64,000 bases of DNA from Coenobita brevimanus (GCA_032717465.1 CM064690.1:11232593-11296592); one strand, 5' to 3'. Counted from the first letter of the stretch, positions 34,629-46,290 are shown. Program-made: numbers and translations. Notes: a model not told the origin generated them from the sequence alone.

Positions 34629-36619
34629 AGCTGCATTTACCACACTTCATTTTTCAGGCTAAAACAACAGTTTTATTACTCAGCAGTTAAAGACTTGAGC
34701 ATTTCAAAGAGAAAGGAAGTATTTCGAACCTTCTGACTAATAGATTTTTCCCACATCTAAATAAAATATTACTGTGGCCTTGTGAGTAGCCTATCTTACT
34801 GGGTCTATATGTTGCGAATTGGTTAACTGTATTGTTACCGTTTTTTAACGTGGAATTTGTATTTTGTCTAATTCGCATATTTCAAAGTAACGGAGTCGAA
34901 TAATTAACTACAAACTCATATTAATGTTTCCACAAAGATGAGGGGGGAAATTACATTCTGTTTTTCACTTATGTTGGTGTCGTAATTGACACATTTGTTC
35001 ATGTGTCACATTCAGTAAAGAGTCACATTCAGTAGTCTGTGCCATGTCTAGAGATGTTAAATGTGAAAAGATATATCTTACAAATGATTTTAGTTGCATA
35101 ATATATTTGAAAATTTTCAATTATATACTTGCTAGTGAATGTAACTGTGTCCACCCTCCATCCTTCTCTTTAACCACCAGGATTCAATTTGGCACTGGGG
35201 AGACAAGATTGCATACAATCTGGGACTGACGGCGGAACAATGCCCACTGTTCCTTTATGCGGGTTCACAACTATCCTGACGAGCCCCCATGTCTACAACT
35301 TGATTCCCTATTTTTTTTTTTTTTTAATATGGAGTGACCGTTGCTACCAGTAGGATATTCGGCCAGCCTAGCAGCCGTTGGTTCTCCTGATAACCGAGAC
35401 TCTCAGTAAGTGTTCGGGCTATTTACACTGGTTATCAATCATGGACAAAAATGACGAGAGGGAAAGAAATGTTTTTCTCTTGCAACGAAGGCAGGAAGAT
35501 ATTTTACTGTATATCCACTACTTTTTCCTCCATAAATCTTCCTTCAGTCCATGTTATGTCGCCTGTGCCATGAATGCACATCCACCGTCATTTATTACAG
35601 CTCACAGGTCCACGATGTTCCTTCGCAGTTTATGTAGCAACTACTATAACTGCTGATTTAAGTGTGACGAATAATATTTCATAATCTTATGCATTTTAAC
35701 CTAGCAAGAATATGCTATTCGAGGAACCTGTTATATGAAAACAAATAGTAACCTCGTGATTGTAATATTATGAATGCCAGTCCCTGCTACATCACCCCGT
35801 TGTTGTTTGTTGGAATAACAAATAATGCTGATGACGCTGACTGTGATGCTGATGAGGACAAAGAAATACCAAGGTAGCACGTTCCGAAGTGTTTGAGGCT
35901 TCTGCCTTGCTCGTATCAGGTAGAATTCTGACCAGCGGATGCTTGGGTAATAGCTATACCTTACAGAGACAAAATTATGAAGACAGACCTCCCAGGCAAT
36001 GGACGTAAAGGAATAAATCAGCTAATACTAGCTAGTTCTTCGATCTTCCCCATCGTCAGGTATACAGTAAGCTTGTTTTACTTACACGTCATGGTGAAAG
36101 AGGATAGAGGAGGAGGTAATGGGTGATGGATATGGACCAGGGATAAATGGTATCTAGGAGTTCGAGTGGGAAAGATGGTATGATTAGTGATGAGGAATGT
36201 GAAGTCTGGATGATATAACATCGTGGGAGAAAATTGAGTTTTGGCTGGTAATGCCAGATCGGTAAATAATTATATCGATATTCTGCTAGGCTAATACCAT
36301 AGAGTGGCCTGCTCGGAAACATGCCAGTTTGAAAGAATCATAACAAGGGATTTCAATGATGTTTCAGCCATGTGAGTAAGAGCTACATCTAGATCCAAAG
36401 TAGCCTATTTTTTGTGATACCCCACTAATCATCGCTAACAAATGGATCATTTAATGTTCTCAGACCTATTAATTTTGTTTAATTTTAGATTATTCTAAAC
36501 TGATAAGTGCTGTATTTATCACCGAGAGCTTTGTGGACATTAGTGACGTGAAGGATTATATTCGTCATACACATATTAAACTAGAAAGCACTCAGAAAGC
36601 GCATAGCTCCACCAATGCC
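34629..36619. other. Unassigned intron sequence
   Basis: About 2 kb including a T15 run near 35312. Short open frames on both strands have no recognised domain. Confidence 0.4.
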
Positions 36620-36900
36620 ATTGCCATTGAAAAGGATCCGGATCAAGATCCGTGGAGATATTGTGTGGAATACATAGGATCCGGATTCGCCCCCAACTTT
36701 AATCAATTGTTCCTTGTCCCATGGCCCAATCTTCCACATTTTTAAATTGAAATTCATTAAGAACTTTTTGAGATATTTTGCGGGATACATACGATCCGGA
36801 CCCGAACCAGGATCGGCCTCAATATGTAATCAATTCTTTCTTGGCCCATGGCCCACATTTCCACATAATTTCATTGAAACTCATTGTGAACCCATGGCGA
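36620..36900 (+). repeat. GGATCCGGAT tandem repeat, two units
   Basis: Two degenerate units of about 145 bp. Each starts around ATCCGGA, continues with 'AATCAATT.TT.CTTG.CCCATGGCCCA' and 'CCACAT', then 'TTCATTGAAACTCATT', and ends with a GAGATAT or GCGATAT block. The type is common in invertebrate repeats but its class is unknown to me. Confidence 0.65.
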
Positions 36901-36943
36901 TATCGTGTGGACACACAAACAAACATAAGTGAATACATAACCT

Positions 36944-36954
36944 CCTCAAACGTC
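36944..36954 (+). repeat. Target-site duplication, left copy
   Basis: CCTCAAACGTC, identical to 38391-38401. It brackets the cold-shock retrocopy. Confidence 0.9.
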
Positions 36955-38390
36955 TTTTTTTTTTTTTTTTTTTTTCCGATTTAATGGCTATCGGCCATAA
37001 CGTTGGCCATTAAGCCAAAATGTCATACACTGAATAAACCAAAGTGTCATACACTGGACATATATACATAAACACACTTGTACATATAGGAACACACAAT
37101 ATCCAGACAGTCCACAGCACAGACGACAATCAGGAGCAGTAGAGCAGGAAGGCATGGGCAGCAAAAGTGACGGCTGGGACTAAACTGTGGAGGCAGCAGA
37201 GTCTGAGTCTGAGTTGGAACCTGCGGCAAGATGAGACTGCACGGCCCCGAGGGTGTAGGAAAGTATACGACACTCCTCGGGGTCGGTAACAGTCTTGAGG
37301 GACCCCCGGCGCAACTCGGTGAAGGAGAGCAACGCCTGCCGGTAGTCCCCCTTGGAAAACTCTTGCTCGCCAGACTCCACTGGTGCCGTGTCCTCATAGT
37401 GGAGCAGCTGGTTCTCCAGTATCTCGAGGCCAAGAGGGGGGAGGGAGGAAAAGTCTCCCCAAGAGAGTTGCCGGACCGAACTAGAGGACCTGGCACTCTT
37501 CGCTCCCTGGTCCGTTGATGATGGAGGCACAGCAGGAGTCACCTCCTCAGATACAGGTGCGTCAGAATCAGCCTCAGGTGGAGATGAGGATTCAGCATCC
37601 CCAACCTCCATGGGAACCTCAGGTACGGGCCGAGAGGCGGACTGGCGGGAGACAGCATGCCCCGACAGCTGAATCCTCGTCGGTGGAGTGGAAGGCTGCA
37701 GCTGCAGCACCCGCGGTACCAAGGAGGTGGGAGTCGAGGAGGGCTGACGGTGACGACGAAGAGGACGAGGACAAGGAGCTCCCTTCCCAGGCCTCCTCTG
37801 TGCCATGGGTGTGGAAGAAAAAGACTCTGGGATGGATATGGCAGGGAGCCCGTTGGCCTGGAAAATGACGGGCAGGCGCCGAGCAAAAACCGCCATATCT
37901 CCCCCCGAAAAGGCTTTAGCAACCTCCACACACATGGTGATGATAGTAGAGGCAGAGGAGGCAGGGAAGGAGGCAGGAACATCAAATGGTGGCCGCCGCC
38001 GCCGCCGACGACGACGGGGGAGGGCATGGGGCGAGCCCCGAACTGCCTGGCCTGCAGGGCCGGTGACAAAGGCAGCTGTGGGGCCCTTAGCATCCTCCCG
38101 TATAACAAATTCTACCTCCTCACCAGCAGCAACAGACGGCACAGGGTGGGCAGGGTTTGGGGCCACGATGGAGGAGCGGTGAAGGAACACATCCCCCCCC
38201 GCATCCCGGCGTGTGATGAAGCCGTAGCCCTTCCGGACGTGGAACCACTTGACCTGCCCCACAACTTTGGCCGTCATGGTCCTCCTAGTGGATTCCTCAG
38301 CTGCTGGATCCTATCCGTCCTGCTGGAGTGAGAATCTCCACTCGAAGCAAGGGTGTGTGTCTTCTCAGGTCAGGAGCTGGAGCCCGTCCG
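36955..38390 (-). mobile_element. Full-length cold-shock-domain retrocopy
   Basis: 1436 bp lying between perfect 11-bp direct repeats. On the minus strand it has a 5' UTR of about 113 bp, an intronless ORF (38277-37180), a 3' UTR of about 200 bp and an A21 tail (36955-36975). An ATTAAA hexamer lies close before the tail. TSD plus poly(A) plus absence of introns is the signature of LINE-mediated retroposition. The pure tail and perfect TSD indicate a young insertion. Confidence 0.88.
37180..38277 (-). CDS. Cold-shock-domain (Y-box-like) protein, retrogene
   Basis: 365 residues, uninterrupted. Residues about 1-90 form a Y-box-type cold-shock domain that binds single-stranded RNA or DNA: VGQVKWFHVRKGYGFITRRD with the RNP1-like KGYGFI, then DVFLHRSSI (RNP2-like), EVEFVIREDAKG and VTGPAGQAVRGS. 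Residue order and the VTGPxG ending match Y-box proteins rather than Lin28, and no CCHC knuckles are present. A run of arginines follows (RRRRRRRR near residue 90), then a P/S-rich middle. An acidic, conserved-looking end contains QLSWGDFSSLPP, ENQLLHYEDTAPVES and KGDYRQALLSFTELR. This last block is also recognisable in the broken copy at 59 kb, so it belongs to the parent gene. The ORF is GC-rich against an AT-rich background. Expression is unknown. Confidence 0.82.
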   Translation of the reverse strand: MTAKVVGQVKWFHVRKGYGFITRRDAGGDVFLHRSSIVAPNPAHPVPSVAAGEEVEFVIREDAKGPTAAFVTGPAGQAVRGSPHALPRRRRRRRRPPFDVPASFPASSASTIITMCVEVAKAFSGGDMAVFARRLPVIFQANGLPAISIPESFSSTPMAQRRPGKGAPCPRPLRRHRQPSSTPTSLVPRVLQLQPSTPPTRIQLSGHAVSRQSASRPVPEVPMEVGDAESSSPPEADSDAPVSEEVTPAVPPSSTDQGAKSARSSSSVRQLSWGDFSSLPPLGLEILENQLLHYEDTAPVESGEQEFSKGDYRQALLSFTELRRGSLKTVTDPEECRILSYTLGAVQSHLAAGSNSDSDSAASTV

Positions 38391-38401
38391 CCTCAAACGT
38401 C
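38391..38401 (+). repeat. Target-site duplication, right copy
   Basis: CCTCAAACGTC, identical to 36944-36954. Confidence 0.9.
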
Positions 38402-38501
38402 GTTAGAGGAGATCGTTAAAAACGGCATTTCTGCAGACCAAATAATGTAAACTTTATGGTTTATACTGAACGTTGTAAGATATGCCAATATTTACCTTTC
38501 C

Positions 38502-39263
38502 ACAGGAAAAGCAATACCAGTATTGCAACGAACATTATTTTTGTTATGTCCAGACTTTTCGACATATTCATCTATGTCATCTTCAGTGGATCTAAAAAGA
38601 TTAAAATTATCTGTAGAGTGATTAAACGCCTAAAAGAACTATTTGAGAACGAGCTCATCGTGCTTGTATGAAAAAGAAGAAAAACATAGTGTAGTGTTTT
38701 TTCCCTACAAAGATCGACTACCGACTTCCCTCTGCTAGTCGATCGTTTATGAATATAAGTGCCTTAGTTGCCATACTGGGTATACTGGAAGCGCAATACC
38801 AGCTTTCAAGCTAAGTGTTGACGAGCATAGCGGTCAGTCGAGCAGGTCAGGTTTCCCTGTGAGCAACCCTACTCACTCAGCCGGAAGGGAACATTCATTT
38901 CATTCTAATACTTTTGTTAATCCCAAGAATTTCAGTATAATAGACATATGTGCCAGTAAGAATCTGGAATTACTAGAATCCATTCATATTTATAAACGAA
39001 TACTAGCCCTAAACAATTGTCGGTCTGCTGTCTCTGTTTATCTTGTGCAGCTAAGTCTCCCCTGTAGTTTATGTTTTTTTTTTTTTTCTTTTTTATATGA
39101 GTACGATGAGCTCAAGCTGAATATTTCTTTTAGGCTTTTAATCACCTTACAGGTCAGTTTTATCCTTTGAGATCCGCTGAAGATGACATACATGAATTTG
39201 TCGAAAAGTCTGGACTTAATAAAAATGTTGTTCGTTGCAACATTGGTAATGCTTTTCCTGTCT
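38502..39263 (+). mobile_element. Penelope-like element remnant with inverted terminal arms
   Basis: Arms of about 105 bp are inverted (38502-38612 and 39153-39263). In the right arm's plus sense both contain GCTGAAGATGACATA or its near equivalent, TGTCGAAAAGTCTGGAC and GTTCGTTGCAA. Between them the plus frame 38859-39050 reads REHSFHSN..., FSIIDICASKNLELLES and LALNNCRSAVSVYLV. This matches the C-terminus of the GIY-YIG endonuclease of Penelope-like retroelements (R-x-H..., xLES-x-I-x..., LN..SA..L). The reverse transcriptase is lost. The CTGAAGA...GAAA arrangement recalls the hammerhead motifs reported in Penelope terminal repeats. Confidence 0.68.
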
Positions 39264-39270
39264 AAATTGT

Positions 39271-40187
39271 GGTTTCCTCAGAACAAGCCAGTCTCAATAA
39301 TTTACATTTCCAGTGCCACTTTATGACTGGTACGAAATGTGGATACCTAGTCCTCAGTCTCCATTTACTCAGGACTTGTGAGTAGTAAGTCAGTGCTCTC
39401 CAGGTTCCTGAACCGTAGTGGGAATGGCTAATTTATAGTCAAATTATGATCACATGAAGCATTGGATAATAATGATCTGATAAGGTGGTCTTTGTAGACT
39501 TTTAAACCCAATGGAGCCTCGTTATTTTATTAATTTATTTATTTTTAAGGATGTGGTGTGCCGAACATCACTTTCTCATTCTGTATTATGCTGTGAAATA
39601 TGGTTAGATAGTTACGAAGAGCAGATCTATCTGCACTGGTGCTTTCATATGAAATGTGTACAGTACATTCACAAGTCTATATCCTTGCACAAGATTTTTT
39701 AGCCATTCCCGGCTCTCCACAAACATTTGAAGGTGTGACACTATTGCCTGTCTAGTGAGTGTTCTGTTGAACTTTTATTTCATTCCAGGAAGAACGAACG
39801 AAAGGTTAGAAGCCCGCAAGACTGTTTCTTCAAAAAACAAAAACAAAAATAAAAAGCAAGATATGGTGTTCTTTGTCTCTGATAAAATGACCAATTGGTT
39901 TGATACTTTTTCTTTTTCTTTTTTTTTTTTTACAGTGTTATTCCATTGCTGTCAGTAAGGTTTTGCAGCAAACATGATGGTCGTTGAAGCATTGTTCTTA
40001 TCCTGACTCACTGTGTCCTTGATTTTGTCGACATTATGACAAACGATGGACTCGATTCTACAAAGCCAAGCCTAGAAATTAGTCATCTCCATAAACTTTG
40101 TCGTCCTTAACCTCTCCATCTTCTCATAAGTTAGGCACTTTCTGGTCTTGTGGTGTGCAGTAGCAGCAGGGAAGGCGAAGAATTCTA

Positions 40188-40191
<4 letters not shown>
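39271..40191. other. Unassigned intron sequence
   Basis: Nothing recognised. Confidence 0.4.

Positions 40192-40262
<71 letters not shown>
40192..40262. repeat. (TA)n microsatellite
   Basis: About 35 TA units, lying just beyond the 3' end of the family D LINE. Confidence 0.98.
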
Positions 40263-40263
<1 letters not shown>

Positions 40264-40299
40264 TTTATATAAATAACAGAACGGAGGAAGGAAAAACAA

Positions 40300-43040
40300 A
40301 TGGGTAAAAAAAAAAATAATCCATACACCAGATTACTGGTGTCCTCTGTTCATAAAATATCTGTAACAATTAGACTTGAACAGTTGTGGGTTGAAATTTG
40401 GAGGAAAACAACTCTGGGGAACCGAGTTCCAGAGAGATGCAGTTCAGGGAATGAAAGAATTCTGATAGGCAGAAGTTCTGCAATATGGTTGAGTGACATT
40501 CCAGTCATGAGCGCTACCAGATGCCCGTGTAGCACGAGGGAAGGCATAGAGAGGTGGCACCATGGACGCAACTTCGTCTGAGCATTTGCCAAAAAAATAT
40601 CTGTAAAATAATGCAAGGGAGGCAACATTCCTCCTTACTTGCAGGGGAGGTAGTTTATATGTAATGGCAGGGTTGTTAATGATTCTAACAGCTTTATTCT
40701 GAATTTTGTCTAGTTGTCTTAATGCAACCTCTCCACAACCATTCCACAAGGGTGAGCAATATTCAAGCTGAGAGCGCACATGACTCTTATAAATTATAGC
40801 TAACTGCTCATCGGCGAAGAAGTTATGGACTCTGTACAATAATCCAAGTTTCTTTGAGGCGGTTTTAGCAAGTGATCTGACATGAGAGGTCCAGCTGAGG
40901 GCACTGTTAAGTGAGACACCAAGAAATTCAATACTTTTGGAGATGGGAATATTAGTAGCACTGAAGGTAATGTATGAATCTGGCAATATCTGTCTATTAG
41001 TAAACTGTATATATTTAGTTTTACTAGCATTAAAAGAGACAAGGTTGTTTTGTCCCCATTCACTGATTGTAGATAGATCTTGATTTATGGAGATGGCTGT
41101 ACTGAGTTGAGAGGTAGAGATATTAGACTTTGTAAATGGATGTCTGAGTGTGAATGAACTATGTAGTGTTGAGTCATCTGCATATAAGTGAATGGAATTG
41201 TGAGTGACAGATAAGAGATCATTAATATGAACCAGAAATAGGGTTGGTGCCAGAACTGATCCCTGTGGCACGCCGGCGTTGAGTGGAAATTCGAATATAC
41301 ATCATCTACTTTTACTCTTATTTTCCTGTCACTAAGATAATAAGAAATCAAAGGAACAAAAGAAGTTAGTCCATAGCAAGGGAGTTTGGACAGCAGGGAA
41401 CGGTGCCATACTCTGTCGAAAGCTTTAGAGATATCAAGAGCTACTACATGAGTTTCTCCAAAAAGATCAATTGATTGATGGATGGTATGAGTTAAGAGAT
41501 TGAGTATGTCAACGGTGGATCTTTCGTGGCGAAAACCGTATTGTCTATCAATAATTAAGTTGTTGGATTCAAGATGTTTAACAATATGCTCATTAATTAA
41601 AGTTTCAAATACCTTACCAAGAGAAGATGTGACAGCTATTGGTCTGTAATTGGAGGGGTCAGACGAACTTCCTTTCTTCGGAACTGGGTGGATATTGGCT
41701 TCTTTCCATGAATTTGGGAATAAAGAAGTACGTATGCATAGTCTGAATAATTTAGCTAGGACAGAGGCAAGTTCAGGGGAACACTATTTCAAAACAATTG
41801 GCGGAATTCCATCTGGGCCTGGAGCTTTGTTGGTAGGTAAATTCTCTAGGATGGATTTTACATATCTTGTCTGTATTTTAAATGGGGCAATTTCGGGAGA
41901 ATCAAGTTCCAGTACTGAGACATTCTGGCTGGTATCATCTATGGTAGAGTTTCTGGCAAAGGTACTAGCAAAGATATCTGCTTTCCCACGTGGGTCATTT
42001 GTAATATTGCCATCTGAAGATTTTAGTGGGGGAATGGAAGATGACTTGTTAAAGTTATTATTGAAAGAATTAAGAGTTGACCAGAATATTCTATTGTCAT
42101 TAGGGTTGTTAAGTAGTTTTGATGCTTGCTTTTGAAGAAAGTTTGATTTAGATAGATTTATTACAGCTTTTGCATGATTTCTAGCAATTTTAAATTGGGA
42201 GAGTGATTCAGATGTTTTTGATTTTAAGTAAGAGTTATATGCTAATGACTTTTGGGCTGTTGCTCTGGCACAATTGCCATCAAACCATTTTGGAGAGTTT
42301 GATCTTTTAGTGAATTGTTGACTTGGTATGAATAAATCCATACCAGCTAGTATTAAGTCGCAGATGTGGGTCTGGGTAGAATTGGGATCGCTAGAGAAAA
42401 AAGACTGCCATGGAATATCAGCAAGATAATTTCTAAATCCATCCCAGTCTGCCCTGTCAAAGTGCCATCGGGTCACCCTGACAGGTTCAGAATGGGGAGG
42501 TGTAGGAGGGTTAACTAATGAGGCTTTGATGAGATTATGGTCAGAGGATCCAAGTGGTGACAGTACCTCTATCCTGTATTGATCTGGATTATTTGTCAAG
42601 AATAAATCCAAGAGATGGGCATTATGGTCAGGATTATCAGGTATTCTGGTTGGTTGCTTTACCAACTGGGTGAGGTTAAACGATTCCGCAAACAGCTCGC
42701 ATGCTAGACCAGCGTCGTCAGTCCGGGCAGAATGCAATAACCATTCAACATTGTGTATGTTAAAATCACCCAAAATGGTAATTTCATTGCCAAGGGCAAG
42801 GGCAAGGTTACTCAACTGAGTGGATATGGAATCAAATACACTAGGTTCCGAAGAAGCATTGGGGGAACGATAAACTACACAGATATATTTGGTAATGTTT
42901 TGGCAATTTAATTTATATAATGAGTAATCAAAACTGGATGAAGTGAAGTTTAAAATAGTGTCAACTGCATACTGGGATTTGATATAACAACAAGTGCCGC
43001 CCTTAACTATCTTGCCAATGATGTGCAAATAAAAATCTGA
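40300..43040 (-). pseudogene. Family D LINE (APE/RT), nearly full length
   Basis: The minus-strand frame 43028-41784 covers most of the APE endonuclease ([20 protein letters not shown]) and runs into the fingers of the reverse transcriptase (NKAPGPDGIPPIVLK). The palm lies in other frames between 41783 and 41272. Frame 41271-40444 then has MPQGSVLAPTLF, catalytic YADDSTLH, FNASKTKYIQF, SQLEYCSPLWNGCGEVALR and ends CRTSAYQNSFIP. The two long frames are out of register, so at least one frameshift occurred. The first part of the endonuclease is missing. It is related to family C at the motif level but clearly distinct. Confidence 0.87.
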
Positions 43041-43638
43041 CGCATGCCGCGTACCTAGTTTAGATTTATGTCCTACTCGATTACGTTATTCTTCCACTGA
43101 TTTAATGCATCAGCTAATTCTATAACGGCCACAAGAGCATGGGAGGCCAGGACGAGTCTACTTAGTCCAGACTTTTAACGCAAAAGAGCCCTATTGCTCA
43201 ACCTCTGTTTTACAAAATGCGAACAGTAAATCGCAATCTCCCTGGGATTTTAACTCTCATGAATCAAATCTGAGTTTTTCCTAGAGGGAACTGTTATGCC
43301 GAACTGGTATAACAGGAGGAGTAGGATATTGCTATTCTCTGAACAACAGCGTCATTTCATGGCACTCACAAGTGGAACCCGTGAAGAGTTTCAGAACAGC
43401 CATTAATTCATCGTGTTTAACAAATTCAAACATAGCTTGTGGGAGAGAAATCTTTCTTTTATTACTAATGGTGAATTTATGAAGCTGTTGTGAATTTGGC
43501 ATAACTACTGTATAAGAACATCCCAAGCACATATAACAGTAAAAAGAACATCAGTTACTTCTACTGCTGAAATTAGTACCCTAGGGTGCGATATAAAGAT
43601 TAAGCAAATAATAATACAAATTATCCTAGACACGCTGG

Positions 43639-43642
<4 letters not shown>

Positions 43643-43726
<84 letters not shown>
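43643..43726. repeat. (GT)n-(GA)n compound microsatellite
   Basis: TG units 43643-43693, then AG units 43694-43726. It lies within 90 bp of exon 3 of the methyltransferase, on its donor side. Confidence 0.97.
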
Positions 43727-43729
<3 letters not shown>

Positions 43730-43812
43730 AAAGCAATGAATTTCTGATCTATCGTTTGTCGTTGTAATAAATAAGCATAACATATACCTACACGGCAACT
43801 AATGGCACTCAC

Positions 43813-43915
43813 CTCTGCGAAGAATGCCTCTATGTTGAACCAATGGAAGGCGTTGCAGCAGGTGATGAGATCTACTGAAGCATCCTCAAAGGGCAAGCTA
43901 TCAGCACTGCCTTCC
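43813..43915 (-). CDS. SAM methyltransferase, exon 3 (motif II)
   Basis: 103 bases on the minus strand: one base completing the exon 2 codon, then 34 codons. It reads EGSADSLPFEDASVDLITCC followed by NAFHWFNIEAFFAE. LPFEDxSxD is motif II of Methyltransf_11 proteins, and the AFHWF segment is typical of this subfamily. The acceptor is CATGTCAG|GGAAGG at 43915 and the donor is GCAGAG|GTGAGT after 43813. Joining to exon 2 recreates a lysine codon across the splice, giving NVVYKEGSAD. Confidence 0.93.
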
Positions 43916-45544
43916 CTGACATGTGTAAATCAGTCAGTGGGTCTCACATGGCCATAACTTCAGTTCAATCCTTCCATTACGATATTCAGGCCTAAATAAT
44001 TTGTTCTCACCATCTACAGGCAATTTTATATAGAAGAAAGAAGTCCTATCCAATAAGAGTCAGATTTAAGCGAAAAAAAAAAAATCCCATTTACAGCAAA
44101 CAATAGAGTATCTTCCCATTAGGTATAGTCGTAAGCTTTTGTTTCTGGTCAGCCTCCACCGATACCCTTGACTTGAAAGAATCTCAAACACACAATGGGT
44201 CCTTCGGTCCAAGTGTTTCGTCGATGGGTGGATGGGCGATTATTGTTACTGAAGTCGAGGACACAAAGGAGTGCAACAAGCTGGAGCTACACGTGCTCTG
44301 AATCGCGCACACGTGGTTGGTAACACTAATTAAGCTGATTCATTCGAATATTCATAAGTTTAATACCAGACAGACACAGTTCATAATTTACACCACGTTA
44401 TGAATGAAGGATGAAGGTAAATTGTGTCCTATACAGCAAATAGTAAATTGCTTTCGCAGATAAAAATATATATATTGAAGCTGTTCAGTTTTACAGGGAA
44501 AATGAATTATATTTTAATTTCCTTCGTTTTGTGAATACCTTAAATAACTGAACTCTAACAAAATTGATCAGCAATTAACAGCATTACGACAGTGACCTTC
44601 ACACTTTTATTACACATGGATGTGAAAAAGAAAGTGACTTCGTACACCACACACAGTACTTAATGGTGTCTTGCGCTGTTCATACTTCCTAATGTTAATC
44701 TTGTAATGCGGAGGATCATCTTAATGCCTCATTATCATCACGAACTGTTCCTAATACATTGTAGCAAAGTTACAAATTGCCACCCTTACACTGGACAAAA
44801 GGTCTTCGTTTGATGACTGTGGAAACCCCGGCAACGTCTTCCCTCCAGACAACGGTGGGGTTAGAGGATGGCCAGAAAATATGGCTCACAAGTCAGTGGG
44901 TCACATATAAGAAAAAGAAGACTGACTTTTTGTCTGTTGACTACACGAGCCATTAAGACAGTTTTTTTTTTTTTTTTTTTTTTTTTTCCGTAAGGCATTC
45001 ACTTATAAAACATGGGACAGGGACTCAATCAATTGTTGTTACTTCCAGTTTTTTTATGCTCACTTTAAGAGAAATACATTGTTATGAAGGTAGCGAAAGC
45101 TAAAGGCTGATCTAACCGTTTTAGATATAGAAGCTTCTCCTAAGCTGAATGAGGGCGTCTTGAGTTAGCAACAATAAAATGTCGAATTGAGTAGGTTTAA
45201 CACTAATTTTTGCTAAAGCACTCTCTTTGTGGGCAACTAGTTTGGGATAACAGATCATTTTATTTCAGCTAACATGATTTTATCCAGCTGATTTAAGAGT
45301 TAATTTTTGGAAAACCAATCATTTGTAAGGAACTTGCTTGGAATAACAAATAACTTTCATCTAATTTTTATCCAGCTGACTTTAGGTAATCAGTTGTTGC
45401 TATGATACCTACTTATAAGCAACATGGCTGGTATAATTAGAAAATTCATATTAGTTAACAAATAATGATTTTTGTTTCCCAACTGAAGGTAAATTAGAAA
45501 AGAGTGAGTGTATTAAAACAGTATTTATGAGGCACGGCACCCAC
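43916..45544. other. Intron 2 of the methyltransferase
   Basis: 1.6 kb between exons 2 and 3, AT-rich with a T tract near 44962-44988. A 38-codon minus frame near 44.8 kb has no recognised domain. No mobile element was identified with confidence. Confidence 0.6.
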
Positions 45545-45711
45545 TTGTAAACAACGTTGGCGACGATGTTCTTGGTCTTAGCAGCAGCCACCTGGTGGGG
45601 ACTGATGTCTAAGCCGATCACTTGCTGGAAGTAGTCTGCGTAGAGCACGGTGCTCTGGCCAGAGCCGCAACCTACGTCTACGCACAGCTTCATGTTGATG
45701 TCACCTTCATC
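45545..45711 (-). CDS. SAM methyltransferase, exon 2 (SAM-binding motif I)
   Basis: 167 bases on the minus strand, 55 codons plus 2 bases. It encodes DEGDINMKLCVDVGCGSGQS, with VDVGCGSGQ being the glycine-rich motif I that holds S-adenosylmethionine, then IGLDISPHQVAAAK, where the acidic D binds the SAM ribose. The acceptor is ATGGGCAG|GATGAA at 45711, phase 0, matching the end of exon 1. The donor is TACAA|GTGGGT after 45545. A (GT)-rich run lies just upstream of the acceptor and a LINE scrap begins within about 30 bp of it. Confidence 0.94.
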
Positions 45712-45734
45712 CTGCCCATACCATCCACACAGAC

Positions 45735-46290
45735 ACACACACACAGTTTTCATAAATGGGTACATCAGAGAAAGAAGGTTGTAGGTGTACTGAAGACAGT
45801 CATAAGGAATAGATAAATGTGAATGGAAATAAGTCATTGCACATTACTGCGATCCTCATTTAACTGTACAGAAACAAACCTTAAACTTTGTTGAATAGAC
45901 AGGAATTAAGAGTGAGAGGAAGTTATATTAGAGGCACATGTGCAGCTATTTTAAGGGACAGTCAGATCAGTGAGAGAGTTCTGGAGTCTAACGGTATTGA
46001 TGCGGGTGTTCTGAAATGAATGGTTCGTGTCATATGGGGAGAATGGTGAACAACAGCCTGTTCTGGGAGAATATGTGATTAGGATGGAGTTGCAGAGGGT
46101 TAAGGGATGACGGAGGATGAGGTAGAAGGACTGGTTCTGGTGGTACATGAAAAAGCATGGTGTGAGCTGGAGGAAGGGTAGCCTGATGGCGTATGACAAG
46201 ATGACATGGAGGAAATTTGTTGGTGATCACTCTTTCTGGGGTTAAGGCGCCTGGCTCTCATCATATAGACAGATAAATGGAAGTATCCAA
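45735..46290 (+). pseudogene. RTE-like LINE scrap in intron 1
   Basis: The plus frame has KKVVGVLKTVIRNR near 45770-45815, matching the GRKVAGSLKAVIRNR block of family A. Further decayed blocks follow, and near 46245 an end 'GGCGCCTGGCTCTCATCATATAGACAGATA' comparable to the family A 3' end with its GATA tail (the quoted words are separated by no gap but are diverged from A). It starts about 25 bp from the exon 2 acceptor. Confidence 0.6.

Noticed and set aside
37657..38331. 224-codon plus-strand frame over the cold-shock gene
   Set aside because: Low-complexity R/G/P antisense of a GC-rich ORF. The minus frame has the recognisable domain.
38502..39263. Complete hammerhead ribozyme
   Set aside because: CUGANGA, a stem II and GAAA can be drawn, but stem I and a consistent stem III/cleavage site do not pair in both arms. 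Only a hammerhead-like core is claimed.
40300..43040. Endogenous retrovirus
   Set aside because: APE-type endonuclease and RT without gag, protease, integrase or LTRs; it is a non-LTR element.
43505..43798. Protein with HTHTHT or SLSLSL runs
   Set aside because: Translated (GT)n-(GA)n microsatellite. The same holds for the YIYIYI frames at the (TA)n arrays.
44760..44900. Possible extra exon in intron 2
   Set aside because: A 38-codon open block without matching splice signals. Exons 2 and 3 already join in phase to a continuous conserved protein.
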